Made by a program: the position numbers and the translations under genes. From positions 1 to 57,429 of the forward strand of contig JAJDEQ010000131.1 of the NCBI GenBank assembly GCA_029259695.1: a stretch of 57,429 nucleotides of DNA. The letters run 5' to 3'. Below the pieces are notes generated by a model. It was not told the DNA's origin. It was given only the letters and a program-made list of their open reading frames with translations, and ran no database searches. This DNA is from Planctomycetota bacterium. Its GTDB lineage: Bacteria; Planctomycetota; B15-G4. Positions 34,786-43,257 of the stretch are shown here, in pieces (position 1 is the stretch's first letter; every line of letters starts with the position of its first letter).

Positions 34786-36336
34786 ATGGTCCTCATTCCG
34801 GCAAGTGTCCGCGGCGTTGACTCACGGCCTCGCCATGACCGGGAGCGGATCGATCCGGGCCTGCGTCAGGGTTCCGCGGCCGTTGGGGGCCACGGGAGCT
34901 GCCGGCGGGCGCGACGAAGGGGATGGCGACGAATCCTCGGAACCGCGCTGCTCGGTGTGGTCCTGGGGCTGCTCGGAGCGCCCGCGCTGATCGCGGCCGC
35001 GAGCGGGTGGCTCGGCGCCGAGGGGGCGCGCCATCCCCAGGACGGCCCCGATGCGGACGTCCGCATCCGCATCGATGACGAAGCCGTCCAGTTCCAGATC
35101 ATCATGAACCTGGCGTTCGTGGACGCGATCGTGGACGTCCCGCGGGAGAGCCGCAGCACGCTGCACCCAGTCGAGGAGCAGCCGTTGCGCGAGGCGTTGG
35201 TCGAGTACTACGCGGAACACAACCGGGTCGTGGTGGACGGGATCGAGGTCACGCCGCTCGACGCCGGCTTCGACGTCACCGGCCCGCAGTTGAACCTGTT
35301 GCCGCTGTTCCCGCGCATGGGCACGCGCGCCCTGATCCGCCTGCGCATCGTGCTCGACTACCCGGTCACGTCGACTCCGCGCACGGTCGGCATGACCTGG
35401 GAACCGTTTCCGCCGGACATCGTGGCGGCGACCATGGAGGGGACGCCGCCGCTCGAGATCCGCGCCCAGTTGTCGGCGCCCGGCGGTGTGAACGAACTCG
35501 CCGTGTTCACCAAGCCCGAGCCCGAGTACATCTGGCACGCGCCGAGCGGACCGGCCGCCGAGCGCTTCCTGCCGGTGCCCGAGGCGCCCGGCGCCGCGCC
35601 GACGATCGCGCTGCCGCTGCTGCCGCTGTTGATCGGCCTCGGCTTCCTCGTGGCGTGCATGGCCGCCTGGGCGCGACCCGCGGCTGCGAACCAGCGCCGG
35701 GCCCTGTGGTTCCTGGCGCCCTTGATCGCCGGCGGTGCCTTCCTGCTGCGCGACGTGTGGACGGTCGACGTGGACGACCCCTTCGGGGGCGGTCGGGGAT
35801 TGCCCAGCGAGTCGGAGGCGCTCGCGATCTTCACGCCGCTGCACGCCAACATCTACCGCGCCTTCGAGTACGTCGACGAGAGCGACGTGTACGACGCGCT
35901 GGCCCGCAGCGTGGACGGCGAGTTGCTCGACGATCTCTACAACGAGATCTACCGCAGCCTGATCATGCAGGAGGAGGGCGGTGCGGTGAGCCGGGTGAGC
36001 GCCGTGCGACCGGTGGCGATGGAGGTCGAGTCGATCGGGCTGCTGCCCCCCGACGAGACGGCGGGCTTCAACGTGGTGACGCGCTGGCAGGTCGACGGGC
36101 AGGTGTTGCACTGGGGCCACGGGCACTCGCGAACCAACGAGTACCAGGCGCGCTACACGATCATGCAGCGGGAAGCGGGCTGGCGCATCGCCACCCATCA
36201 GGTGCTCGAGCAATTCCGCGTGTCGGCGGCGCCGATCGACTGGCCCGACCCGACGCAGCCGCCGACGGGCCCGCCGCCCTGGCCGGAGGAGCGGCCATCG
36301 CTCGAGGAACTCGTGCCGCCCGGCAGCGACCTCTGA
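34786..36336 (+). CDS. Conserved membrane protein encoded with an ABC exporter
   Basis: 516 residues from ATG 34786. A basic N-terminus leads to helix 1 (ILGTALLGVVLGLLGAPALIAAA), then an extracytoplasmic beta domain (about 85-265), two further helices (ALPLLPLLIGLGFLVACMAAW; LWFLAPLIAGGAFLL) and a second domain (about 355-490; GFNVVTRWQVDGQVLHWGHG, YTIMQREAGWRI). It is not recognised beyond this. It precedes the ATPase/FtsX pair by 68 bp. A TAGCAT hexamer (34773-34778) ends 7 nt before the ATG, so the message could be leaderless; the upstream region has no Shine-Dalgarno. The start is therefore less certain. Confidence 0.7.
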   Translation: MVLIPASVRGVDSRPRHDRERIDPGLRQGSAAVGGHGSCRRARRRGWRRILGTALLGVVLGLLGAPALIAAASGWLGAEGARHPQDGPDADVRIRIDDEAVQFQIIMNLAFVDAIVDVPRESRSTLHPVEEQPLREALVEYYAEHNRVVVDGIEVTPLDAGFDVTGPQLNLLPLFPRMGTRALIRLRIVLDYPVTSTPRTVGMTWEPFPPDIVAATMEGTPPLEIRAQLSAPGGVNELAVFTKPEPEYIWHAPSGPAAERFLPVPEAPGAAPTIALPLLPLLIGLGFLVACMAAWARPAAANQRRALWFLAPLIAGGAFLLRDVWTVDVDDPFGGGRGLPSESEALAIFTPLHANIYRAFEYVDESDVYDALARSVDGELLDDLYNEIYRSLIMQEEGGAVSRVSAVRPVAMEVESIGLLPPDETAGFNVVTRWQVDGQVLHWGHGHSRTNEYQARYTIMQREAGWRIATHQVLEQFRVSAAPIDWPDPTQPPTGPPPWPEERPSLEELVPPGSDL

Positions 36337-36404
36337 ACGGGAGACCCGCGTGAGCAGTCCAGCCTCGTCCGCCGGAGCACGCGCATGAACGGAGCGTCCG
36401 GAGC

Positions 36405-37124
36405 TTGATCGCGACGAGCGCTGAACGCACCGCTGCGCCGTCGCCGGGCGACGGCGGCGGGCCCATGGTCAGCCTGGAGGGCGTGCGCTTCGCGTACGGC
36501 GACGGGGGCTTCGCCCTCGGCATCGAGCGACTGACGATCGCCCGCGGTGAACACGTCGCGTGCATCGGCCCGAGCGGCACGGGCAAGACGACGTTGGTCA
36601 ACCTGATCGCCGGCATCGTCGTGCCGTCGGCCGGTCGCGTGACGCTGGACGGCGCCGTGATCTCGGCCCTCGCCGACGACGAGCGGCGCGCGGCCCGCAT
36701 CGCCACGATCGGCATGGTCTTCCAGCAGTTCGAGCTGCTGGACTACCTGTCGACGCTGGAGAACGTGCTGCTGCCCTACCACGTCTCGAGCCGACTCGTG
36801 CTCGACGACAACGTGCAACGGCGTGCGCTCGACCTGGTCGAGGCGACCGGCATCGGCCACGCGCTGGAACGGCGTCCCGCGCAACTGTCCCAGGGCGAGC
36901 GCCAGCGGGTCGCCCTGTGTCGCGCGCTGGTGACGCAGCCCCGGCTGGTGATCTGCGACGAACCCACGGGCAACCTCGATCCCGACACGGCGGGCACCAC
37001 GCTGGACCTGTTGTTCGAACAGGTGCGCCGCGGGGGCGCCACGCTGCTCATGGTCACGCACGATCACGGCCTGCTGGACCGCTTCGACCGCACGGTCGAC
37101 ATGCGCGAGCTCGCGGCGCCATGA
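36405..37124 (+). CDS. ABC transporter ATP-binding protein (LolD/MacB type)
   Basis: 239 residues from TTG 36405; an ATG at 36465 (MVSLEGVRFAYG) would give 219 residues and fits the family start better. Walker A is GPSGTGKTT, the Q-loop is GMVFQQFELLDYLS, the signature is LSQGERQRVAL, Walker B is LVICDEPTGNLD and the switch is VTHDH. The ATPase energises an FtsX-like permease to which it is coupled by ATGA. LolD/MacB relatives move lipoproteins or signal across the envelope without bulk transport. Confidence 0.92.
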   Translation: MIATSAERTAAPSPGDGGGPMVSLEGVRFAYGDGGFALGIERLTIARGEHVACIGPSGTGKTTLVNLIAGIVVPSAGRVTLDGAVISALADDERRAARIATIGMVFQQFELLDYLSTLENVLLPYHVSSRLVLDDNVQRRALDLVEATGIGHALERRPAQLSQGERQRVALCRALVTQPRLVICDEPTGNLDPDTAGTTLDLLFEQVRRGGATLLMVTHDHGLLDRFDRTVDMRELAAP

Positions 37125-38284
37125 AGGGTGTGCTGCTGCTCTCCTGGCGCCACGCGTGGCACCACCGCAAGGCGACGCTGATCCTCACGGCGTGCATCGC
37201 CCTGTCGGTCTTCCTGCCCGCGGCGACCGACGTGCTGATCCGCGACTACCAGCGCGACCTCATGGCGCGGGCCCAGGGGACGCCGCTGCTCGCGGGCGCC
37301 AAGGGCAACCGCTTCGACCTCACGCTCGACGCGCTCTACTTCCGGGCCAGTGCGCTGGAGCCCATCCCGGCCAGTGAGCTCGATGCCCTGGGAACCGCCG
37401 GCGACCTGGCGATCCCGCTGCACGTGCGCTTCACCGCCCGCGGCGTGCCCATCGTGGGGACCAGCCCGGAGTACTTCGAGTTGCGCGGCGCGGCGGCCGC
37501 CGAGGGCACGCTGCCCATGCGTCTGGGGGACGTGGTGCTCGGCGCCACTGTCGCCGAGCGGCTGGGCTTGTCGACCGGCGACGCGTTGTTCAGCGATCAA
37601 CAGGAGCTGTACGACATCTCGAGACCACCCGCGCTCAAGATGCGCGTGTCCGGTGTCCTGGCCCCGTGCTCGACGGCCGACGACGACGCCGTGTTCGTGG
37701 ACGTCAAGACCGCCTGGGTGATCGAAGGCATCTCGCACGGGCACGACGAGGCGGCCGCGGTCGATGAAGCGCTCTTGATCGGACGCACCGAGGAGACCGT
37801 GCGCGTGAGCCGCGCGCTGATCGAGTACAACGAGATCACACCCGAGAACATCGACAGCTTCCACCTGCACGAGGCGCGCGAGCTGTTGCCGTTGACCGCG
37901 GTCATCGTGGTGCCGCGGGACGACAAGGCCGGCACGCTGATCAAGGCGCGGGTCAACGCGTCCGCGGCGTACCAGATCGTGGTGCCGACGGCGGTGATCG
38001 ACGACCTGATGGCCTTCGTGTTCCGGCTCAAGACCGTGTTCGACACGTTCTCGACGGTGCTCGCCGTGTCGACGCTGTTGCTCGTGCTGCTGGTCGTGAT
38101 GCTCTCGATGCGCCTGCGGGCCGGCGAGATGCGCACACTCGACCACATGGGCTGCAGCCGCTTCACGGTGGCGAAGCTCTATGCCGCCGAGATCGTGCTG
38201 GTGTGCGGCGTGAGTCTCGCGCTGGCCGGAGCCGGTGTGTGGGCCGCCGGTCGTTGGCTGCCCGATCTCGTGCGCCTGGTGTGA
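37121..38284 (+). CDS. FtsX-like ABC transporter permease
   Basis: 387 residues. One N-terminal helix (ATLILTACIALSVFLPAA) is followed by a large periplasmic MacB-PCD-like domain (about 45-285) and then helices FSTVLAVSTLLLVLLVVMLS and EIVLVCGVSLALAGAGVWAA. The terminal FtsX domain is one helix shorter than typical. RAGEMRTLDHMGCSRFTVAKL is the cytoplasmic coupling segment that meets the ATPase. With the preceding membrane protein it may form a three-part mechanotransmission or lipoprotein-release complex. Confidence 0.88.
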   Translation: MKGVLLLSWRHAWHHRKATLILTACIALSVFLPAATDVLIRDYQRDLMARAQGTPLLAGAKGNRFDLTLDALYFRASALEPIPASELDALGTAGDLAIPLHVRFTARGVPIVGTSPEYFELRGAAAAEGTLPMRLGDVVLGATVAERLGLSTGDALFSDQQELYDISRPPALKMRVSGVLAPCSTADDDAVFVDVKTAWVIEGISHGHDEAAAVDEALLIGRTEETVRVSRALIEYNEITPENIDSFHLHEARELLPLTAVIVVPRDDKAGTLIKARVNASAAYQIVVPTAVIDDLMAFVFRLKTVFDTFSTVLAVSTLLLVLLVVMLSMRLRAGEMRTLDHMGCSRFTVAKLYAAEIVLVCGVSLALAGAGVWAAGRWLPDLVRLV

Positions 38285-38300
38285 CCGGCCCCCGGGCCGC

Positions 38301-39677
38301 TCAACCCTCCTGTCGCGCGCGCTCCCACGGCCCGGTGATGGCCAGTGTCCAGCCGGGGAGCTGCACGTTCACGAACAGGGTCGTCCCGTCCGGGGAGAAG
38401 GTGGCTCCGGCGAACTCCGACACGAGGTTGGACGCGATGGGGTAGATCTCGCCGCGCGGGGTGATGCCCTGCACGCGGTTCATGCCGATGGTGTCCTCGC
38501 ACACGATCAGGTCGCCCCACGGGGCCACCGTGATGTTGTCACAGTTGCGCAGCAGGCCGGGGTCGTTGGGCTCGACGAACAGCTCCAGCTGCCCGGGAGT
38601 CTCGCCCTCGGCCTCGGTGCCCTCCGCGGCGCTGGGGACGTAGCGCCAGATCTGGCCGGTCCAGCCTGCGCCGCCGATGGTGCAGGCGAAGTAGATCTCG
38701 CCGTCTCCGGCCCACATGCCTTCGCCCCGGGCGAAACGGGCCGCGCCGCGCAGGAAACCCTGGTGGCGCAGGTCGTCGTTGGGTGAGCTGACGTTGTGGA
38801 GGTCGACCCAGTCCACGGCGAGCTTGCGGCCGACGGGTACGTGGGTGAGGTCGTGCCAGTTGCGGGTGTCGAGGCTCATGGCCTCGAGCACGCGCAGTGC
38901 CTGCAAGCGCCCGCCTTCGGCGAGGCGACCGGGTTGGTCGGGCACGAAGCGGTACAGCAGGCTGTCGTGCTGGTCCTCGGTCTGGTAGACGACGCCGCTG
39001 GGGGCGTGCACCGCGATGGCCTCGTGATTGAAGCGTCCCATGGCGGTGAGCGGGGCGGCCGGCACCAGGCCGTCGGCCCCCGCGGGGACCTCGAAGTTGA
39101 AGCCGTGGTCCCGTGCGTAGGTGTCGTCGGCGCGGATCACGCTCTCCTCGCAGGAGATCCACGAGCCCCACGGCGTGGGGCCCCCGGCGCAGTTGCGCAG
39201 CGTGCCGCCCAGGCTGAGCCAATGCCGCTCGAGTTTCTGGGTCGCCGTGTCGAAGACCAGCGTCGTCGTGCCGCCGGGCATGGCGAGCTTGCCGTGGCCG
39301 TCGTCGTAGAGCCGGCCCTGGTCGATCTTCCCGAGCAGCGCGTCTCCGGCGCCGAACGCTCCGCGGCCCCCTTCGGGCATGTTCTCGTGGTTGCGCACGA
39401 TCAGCGTGCGTCCGTCGTCGCGGGCGAAGGTCGCCATGCCGTCGTGCAGGTCGGGTACGAGCAGGCCGTCGTCCATGGTCTCGCCGGCGGCGGACACGAT
39501 GCTGTAACGGAAGCCTTCGGGCAGGTCGACCCGGCCGTCGCTGTCACTCCGCAGCGGGCCGAGGCCGACGCCGGGCCCGGCGGCCCGCGGCCCGGCGGCC
39601 AGTGCTTGTCGCAGTCCGGCGAAGGCCACGCTGATCGCGGCGCCGGAGGACGTCAAGAAGGTTCGGCGCGAGAGCAT
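38301..39677 (-). CDS. PhoX-like (DUF839) Tat-exported phosphatase
   Basis: 458 residues from ATG 39677. A twin-arginine signal (LSRRTFLTSSGAAIS) opens the protein. DUF839/PhoX signatures follow: TLIVRNHENMPEG, CAGGPTPWGSWISCEES with the metal-bridging Cys and Glu, GRFNHEAIAVH, EDQHDSLLYRFVP and VCEDTIGMNRVQG. PhoX enzymes are Ca/Fe-dependent phosphomonoesterases active outside the cytoplasm. The gene begins 6 bp after the stop of a PhoB-like regulator, so expression together, perhaps under phosphate control, is likely. It converges with the permease gene. Confidence 0.88.
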   Translation of the reverse strand: MLSRRTFLTSSGAAISVAFAGLRQALAAGPRAAGPGVGLGPLRSDSDGRVDLPEGFRYSIVSAAGETMDDGLLVPDLHDGMATFARDDGRTLIVRNHENMPEGGRGAFGAGDALLGKIDQGRLYDDGHGKLAMPGGTTTLVFDTATQKLERHWLSLGGTLRNCAGGPTPWGSWISCEESVIRADDTYARDHGFNFEVPAGADGLVPAAPLTAMGRFNHEAIAVHAPSGVVYQTEDQHDSLLYRFVPDQPGRLAEGGRLQALRVLEAMSLDTRNWHDLTHVPVGRKLAVDWVDLHNVSSPNDDLRHQGFLRGAARFARGEGMWAGDGEIYFACTIGGAGWTGQIWRYVPSAAEGTEAEGETPGQLELFVEPNDPGLLRNCDNITVAPWGDLIVCEDTIGMNRVQGITPRGEIYPIASNLVSEFAGATFSPDGTTLFVNVQLPGWTLAITGPWERARQEG

Positions 39678-39683
39678 CGTGGC

Positions 39684-40370
39684 TCAGTTCTCCTCGCTCT
39701 GGTACGCGGCGATGAAGAAGCCCTGGCCGCGTTCGTTCTTGATCAACGGGCGGCCGTGGCGGTCGAGCTTCTTGCGCAGTCGCCCGATGTGCACGTCGAG
39801 CACGTTGGTACTCGGATCGAAGTCGATGTTCCAGATGTCGCGCAGCAGGTCGTCGCGCGACACGATCTCACCCTTGGCGCGCACGAGCGCCAACAGCAGG
39901 TCGAACTCGCGCGGGCTCAGTTCGACCGGCGCGCCGTTGCGTTGCACGCGATGACGGGCGAGATCGAGCGACAACTCGCCGTACTCGAGTGGCGCCACCT
40001 GCTCACGACGGCGCACCACCGTCTCGATGCGCGCGACGAGTTCCTCGGCGGCCACCGGCTTGATCAGGTAGTCGTCGGCCCCGAGCTCGAGGCCCCTGAC
40101 CCGGTCCGCCACCTTCTCGCGCCCCGTCACGAAGATCACCGGGATCTCGCGGCCGGTCTCGCGCAACGCGTACAGCAACTCGAAGCCGTCCTGGCCCGGC
40201 ATCTCGATGTCGAGCAGGATCAGGTCGTAGTGGCCGCCCGGGGCGTCGCGCAGCGCTTGCAGCGCCTGCTCGCCATCCGGGGCCGCGGTGGACTCGGTCC
40301 CCGCGCCCTCCAGCGCCAGTTCGAGGAACTGCCGGAAGTCGGGGTCGTCGTCGACGATGAGGACTCTCAC
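39684..40370 (-). CDS. OmpR/PhoB-family response regulator
   Basis: 228 residues from GTG 40370, with GGAG 5 nt upstream. The receiver has LIVDDDPDF, phospho-acceptor Asp in LILLDIEMPGQDG, Thr in VIFVTGR and Lys in YLIKPV. The winged-helix DNA-binding domain (about 130-225) shows VELSPREFDLLLALVRAKGE, VSRDDLLRDIW and NVLDVHIGRLRKKLD. It is directly followed by the PhoX-like gene. No kinase is adjacent; the nearest one on this strand begins 2.4 kb upstream (41213-42760) and is a candidate partner. Confidence 0.93.
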   Translation of the reverse strand: MRVLIVDDDPDFRQFLELALEGAGTESTAAPDGEQALQALRDAPGGHYDLILLDIEMPGQDGFELLYALRETGREIPVIFVTGREKVADRVRGLELGADDYLIKPVAAEELVARIETVVRRREQVAPLEYGELSLDLARHRVQRNGAPVELSPREFDLLLALVRAKGEIVSRDDLLRDIWNIDFDPSTNVLDVHIGRLRKKLDRHGRPLIKNERGQGFFIAAYQSEEN

Positions 40371-40928
40371 ATGCTCTCCGTGCGGGGCGGACGCTTGCTC
40401 GTCGCCCCGGTTGCTGCCGCGCCGCGGCTGATCAAGAGACGAGAATACCGTCGGCTCGCCCGGGCAGCCAACGCGGCCGCCACGGCGATCCATGGAGAGC
40501 CGTTTTCCTGTCCAAATCGTCAACAGTCACGGTTCGTCGATGTCCCTAGGATCGGCCCCGCTGTGTCCGGGATCTGTTACAGCACCTCGAATCCCCACCC
40601 TGACCCGGACACAGCTGAGGCGCGGGGTCGCTCGTGTGTCGTGGGCCGACCTGCTCCACGGGGCGGCCCATGCAAGCGTGGATCTTCCCGGTTTCTCTCC
40701 GCACTTCGCGGTGACTCCGCGTCTCACTTCCTGCTCCCAGGCGCCGGCATCGGCGCGCTGTGGACTCAGGCCACGGGCTGGAGCCGGGACTCAGGCCCCG
40801 GCTGGAACACGCGACCCAGGAACACGGGACTCAGGCCTCGACTGGAACGGTCCTGGGGCGAGCGGGGTGTGGGGTGAGCAGGCGGCTGCAGCGCTGGTGC
40901 GCGAGCCGAAGGCAGGCCTTGGGCGCGA
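40371..40928. other. 558-bp non-coding region upstream of the response regulator
   Basis: No convincing gene is found on either strand. It holds a 12-bp inverted repeat (40560-40615) and a degenerate direct repeat in which ACTCAGGCC occurs at 40764, 40789 and 40829, each followed by a CTGGA/CTGGAAC block. Part of it is probably the promoter and leader of the regulator-phoX operon. Confidence 0.55.
40560..40615. repeat. Perfect 12-bp inverted repeat with a 32-nt loop
   Basis: GCTGTGTCCGGG (40560-40571) pairs exactly with CCCGGACACAGC (40604-40615). The 32-nt loop contains CTGTTACAG (40574-40582), itself a small palindrome. It lies 190-245 bp upstream of the PhoB-like regulator and could be a protein-binding site or RNA hairpin in its leader. 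Confidence 0.6.
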
Positions 40929-41036
40929 TCAGCGCCGGGACGTGTCGCCTGCCCCTGCAGCGCCGACGAAGACGACGGCCAACAGTGCGGCGAGTGTGAG
41001 GCCGGTCTGGAAGAACTCGATGCTGAGGAAGTCCAT
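40929..41036 (-). CDS. Possible 35-residue membrane protein
   Basis: ATG 41036 opens a 35-codon frame: MDFLSIEFFQTG, then a single hydrophobic helix (LTLAALLAVVFVGAAGAG), then DTSRR. The helix and charged tail look like a small membrane peptide, and a promoter-like pair (41100-41129) lies about 60 bp upstream on the same strand. There is no good Shine-Dalgarno and no family is recognised, so this may be chance. Confidence 0.35.
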   Translation of the reverse strand: MDFLSIEFFQTGLTLAALLAVVFVGAAGAGDTSRR

Positions 41037-41099
41037 GCTGTGCTGCTTCGGCCGCCGGCGGAGTTTCGCCGCGGCTCCGGAAGAGGGATGGGTCGACTC

Positions 41100-41129
41100 T
41101 TTATACGCCCGGTCGCGTTCCACGGTCGA
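41100..41129 (-). promoter_or_regulatory. Sigma-70-like promoter candidate
   Basis: On the minus strand TCGACC (41129-41124) and TATAAA (41105-41100) are 18 bp apart, in an A+T-richer patch. It would drive the small membrane ORF at 41036 and possibly the response-regulator operon beyond it. Confidence 0.45.
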
Positions 41130-41212
41130 GTGAAGGTAGCGTTAACCTGGGGGGGAGCAACGCGACCTGGGGCGCCCGGGCGGCGAGCTGTGGAGGGTGT
41201 GGGGAACCCTTG

Positions 41213-42760
41213 TCAGGAACGGGGGGCGGTCGGGTTGACGGGCTGCGCCGCGACCAGCCGACACCAGAAGCGCGCACCGCCTCCGTGCGCCCGTTCGTAG
41301 CCGATCCTGCCGCCCCAGCGCTCGACCGTGGTGCGGCAGAAGTACAGCCCCAGGCCGGCCATGCCGCCCGACCGTCGACCGCGACCGAACTTCTCGAACA
41401 GGTCCTCGACCACCTCCGGGTCGACGCCGGGCCCCTGGTCCTCGACGTGGACCAGGACCTCTTCGCCGCCGTCCCGAAGCCCCACACTGACGGTCGAGCC
41501 CCGGGGGGCGTGGCGCAGGGCGTTCTCCAGCAGGTTCGTGAGCACACGCTCGAGCCGGGCCGCATCGCCGACGACCGGCAAACGGCGGCTGTCGTCCGGG
41601 GCATCGAGTTGCAGCCGCACCCCGCGCTGCTCGAACGACGGGCCGTGATCGCTGACCAGTGCCTCTACGCACGCACGGGCGTCGGGAGCCGTGGCCGGGT
41701 CCACCTGGAACTCCTCCATCGCCTCGATCTCGGCAGAGAACACGTCGAGCACGAGCCGGATCATGTCGAGTTGCTTGCGCGCGTGCACCAGGCTCGTCGC
41801 CAGCAGGCCTTGGGCGCGGTCCGGGTCGAGTGTGGGACTGCGCAAGAGCGACAGGTTGCCGACGATCACGCTGAGCGGTCCCTTGAGGTCGTGCACCAGG
41901 CAATCGAGCAGCAGCTCCTTCTTCTGGATCTCGCGGCGCAGGCCCTCGTACTCGAGCACGGTGCTGCGCGCCTTCTGCAGGAACGCACTGCGTTCGCGGA
42001 AGTTCTCCGCCAGTCGTTGCACGACCAGGGCGCGCGCACCGGCGGCGCCCACCACGGCGGTGGCCTCCAGCGGGCACTCGCTGCCGTCGGGCAGCGTCTC
42101 GGTCCAGGGGCCCGAGCGCAGCCGGGCCGGTTGCCCGGCGGCCCACAGTTCCGCGGCTTCAGCCACGAAGTGCTCGAGGAAGGGTGACAGGGCGGCGGGT
42201 GACAGCGCAGGCGGTTCGCCGTCGTGACGGCCGGCGAGGTCCAGGAGCCACGGCAGGGGGGTGCTCAGCAGCGTCAGGTTCCCGTCGTCGCCGTGTCCGT
42301 ACACCACGGCATCCATGGCGCCCAGGACCTGCTCGGGCACCTGCGCTCCGGTGGCCGCCACGCGCTCGAGCTGCAACCGCAGTTCGTGGGCGAGCTGCTG
42401 GTAGGGGCGCGCGCCGTACACCTCGGGATCGGCGTCGAGCAGGAGGGTCGCCAGGGCCTCGGGCTCGGCGGCGAGCAGCAGGTCGGCGCTGCGCCCGTTC
42501 GCCAGTCTGACGGCGGGCAGCACGAGCGGTTCGGTATGGGCGGCGAACACGCTCTCGGCGAAGGACACGCTGCGGATGTCCGCGCCGGGTTGCAGGTCGT
42601 CGAGTCCGTAGAAGGCCAGCTCGCCGCCGGCCTCGGTGATGCGCCCGGCGCGGTCGGTGACGATCCAGGCCGGGTGGCGCTGCGCCAGGGCGCGGTCGAC
42701 GAGGTGCTCGGCCAGCGGGAGCGAGAGGCCGGCGGGCAACGACACCCGGGGCTCGGACAT
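41213..42760 (-). CDS. Sensor histidine kinase with PAS-like sensor region
   Basis: 515 residues from ATG 42760, overlapping the GTPase gene stop (ATGA). There are no membrane helices. The N-terminal part (about 20-260) has PAS-like segments (HPAWIVTDRAGRITEAGGEL; CPLEATAVVGAAGARALVVQ). A coiled-coil linker leads to the H-box LLDCLVHDLKGPLSVIVGNL. The ATPase domain shows N-box LLENALRHAP, G1 VEDQGPGVDPEVVEDLFEKF and G2 GGMAGLGLYFCRTTVERWGG. It is the last gene of the coiled-coil/OmpA/GTPase operon, which suggests that it senses or reports the state of that complex. No regulator gene is coupled to it. Confidence 0.92.
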   Translation of the reverse strand: MSEPRVSLPAGLSLPLAEHLVDRALAQRHPAWIVTDRAGRITEAGGELAFYGLDDLQPGADIRSVSFAESVFAAHTEPLVLPAVRLANGRSADLLLAAEPEALATLLLDADPEVYGARPYQQLAHELRLQLERVAATGAQVPEQVLGAMDAVVYGHGDDGNLTLLSTPLPWLLDLAGRHDGEPPALSPAALSPFLEHFVAEAAELWAAGQPARLRSGPWTETLPDGSECPLEATAVVGAAGARALVVQRLAENFRERSAFLQKARSTVLEYEGLRREIQKKELLLDCLVHDLKGPLSVIVGNLSLLRSPTLDPDRAQGLLATSLVHARKQLDMIRLVLDVFSAEIEAMEEFQVDPATAPDARACVEALVSDHGPSFEQRGVRLQLDAPDDSRRLPVVGDAARLERVLTNLLENALRHAPRGSTVSVGLRDGGEEVLVHVEDQGPGVDPEVVEDLFEKFGRGRRSGGMAGLGLYFCRTTVERWGGRIGYERAHGGGARFWCRLVAAQPVNPTAPRS

Positions 42761-43257
42761 CAGTCGGCGACCATGCGGGCGGTGAGTTCGACGAAGGCCT
42801 GTTCGACGTGCTCTCCGGTCTTGGCGCTGGTGCGCAGGACGGTCCAGCCCTCGTCCTGCAGCGCCTGCAGCCGTTCGTCGTCCAGTTCGCACTCGGGCAG
42901 GTCGCACTTGTTGACGAGCAGGATCGCGGGGACGTCGCCGATCGTGTCCCGGGCGCGCTGTCGCAGCGCCAGCACGACGTCGAGGGTGGCGGCACGCGTG
43001 CCGTCGGCCACGAACAGGAGGCCCGAACTGCCGCGCAGATAGGACGAGCGCACGCTCTGCAGCTCGTCTTCTCCGTGCAGGTCCCAGAGCATGAGCGTGA
43101 CCTCGCGCTCGCCCAGTTGGACGTCCTTCTTCTCGATGTGCACGCCGACGGTGGTCTGGTAGGTGTCGCTGAAGATGCTGCTCACGAAGCGCCGCACCAG
43201 GCTGGTCTTGCCCACCGCGAAGCCGCCCAGCATGCAGATCTTCTTGCGCACGCTCAC
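42760..43257 (-). CDS. Small Ras-like (Rab/Arf-like) GTPase
   Basis: 165 residues from GTG 43257, overlapping the OmpA-type gene stop (GTGA). G1 P-loop GGFAVGKT (11-18), switch-I TTVGV (35-39), G3 D59-L-H-G62 followed by E63-D64, G4 NKCD (116-119), and G5 TSAK (143-146). The core size and order are those of a minimal Ras-superfamily domain. The G3 DTAGQ of Ras is DLHGE, so the usual catalytic Gln position is Glu. There is no lipidation motif or fused domain. Coupling to a membrane protein with a Roadblock-like segment suggests that it cycles on and off that partner as a cytosolic switch. Confidence 0.92.
   Translation of the reverse strand: MSVRKKICMLGGFAVGKTSLVRRFVSSIFSDTYQTTVGVHIEKKDVQLGEREVTLMLWDLHGEDELQSVRSSYLRGSSGLLFVADGTRAATLDVVLALRQRARDTIGDVPAILLVNKCDLPECELDDERLQALQDEGWTVLRTSAKTGEHVEQAFVELTARMVAD

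Noticed and set aside
40560..40620. A tRNA-like fragment, because CTCGAATCC in the loop resembles a T-loop
   Set aside because: No T-stem, anticodon arm or acceptor stem can be drawn around it on either strand. The 12-bp repeat does not fit a tRNA.
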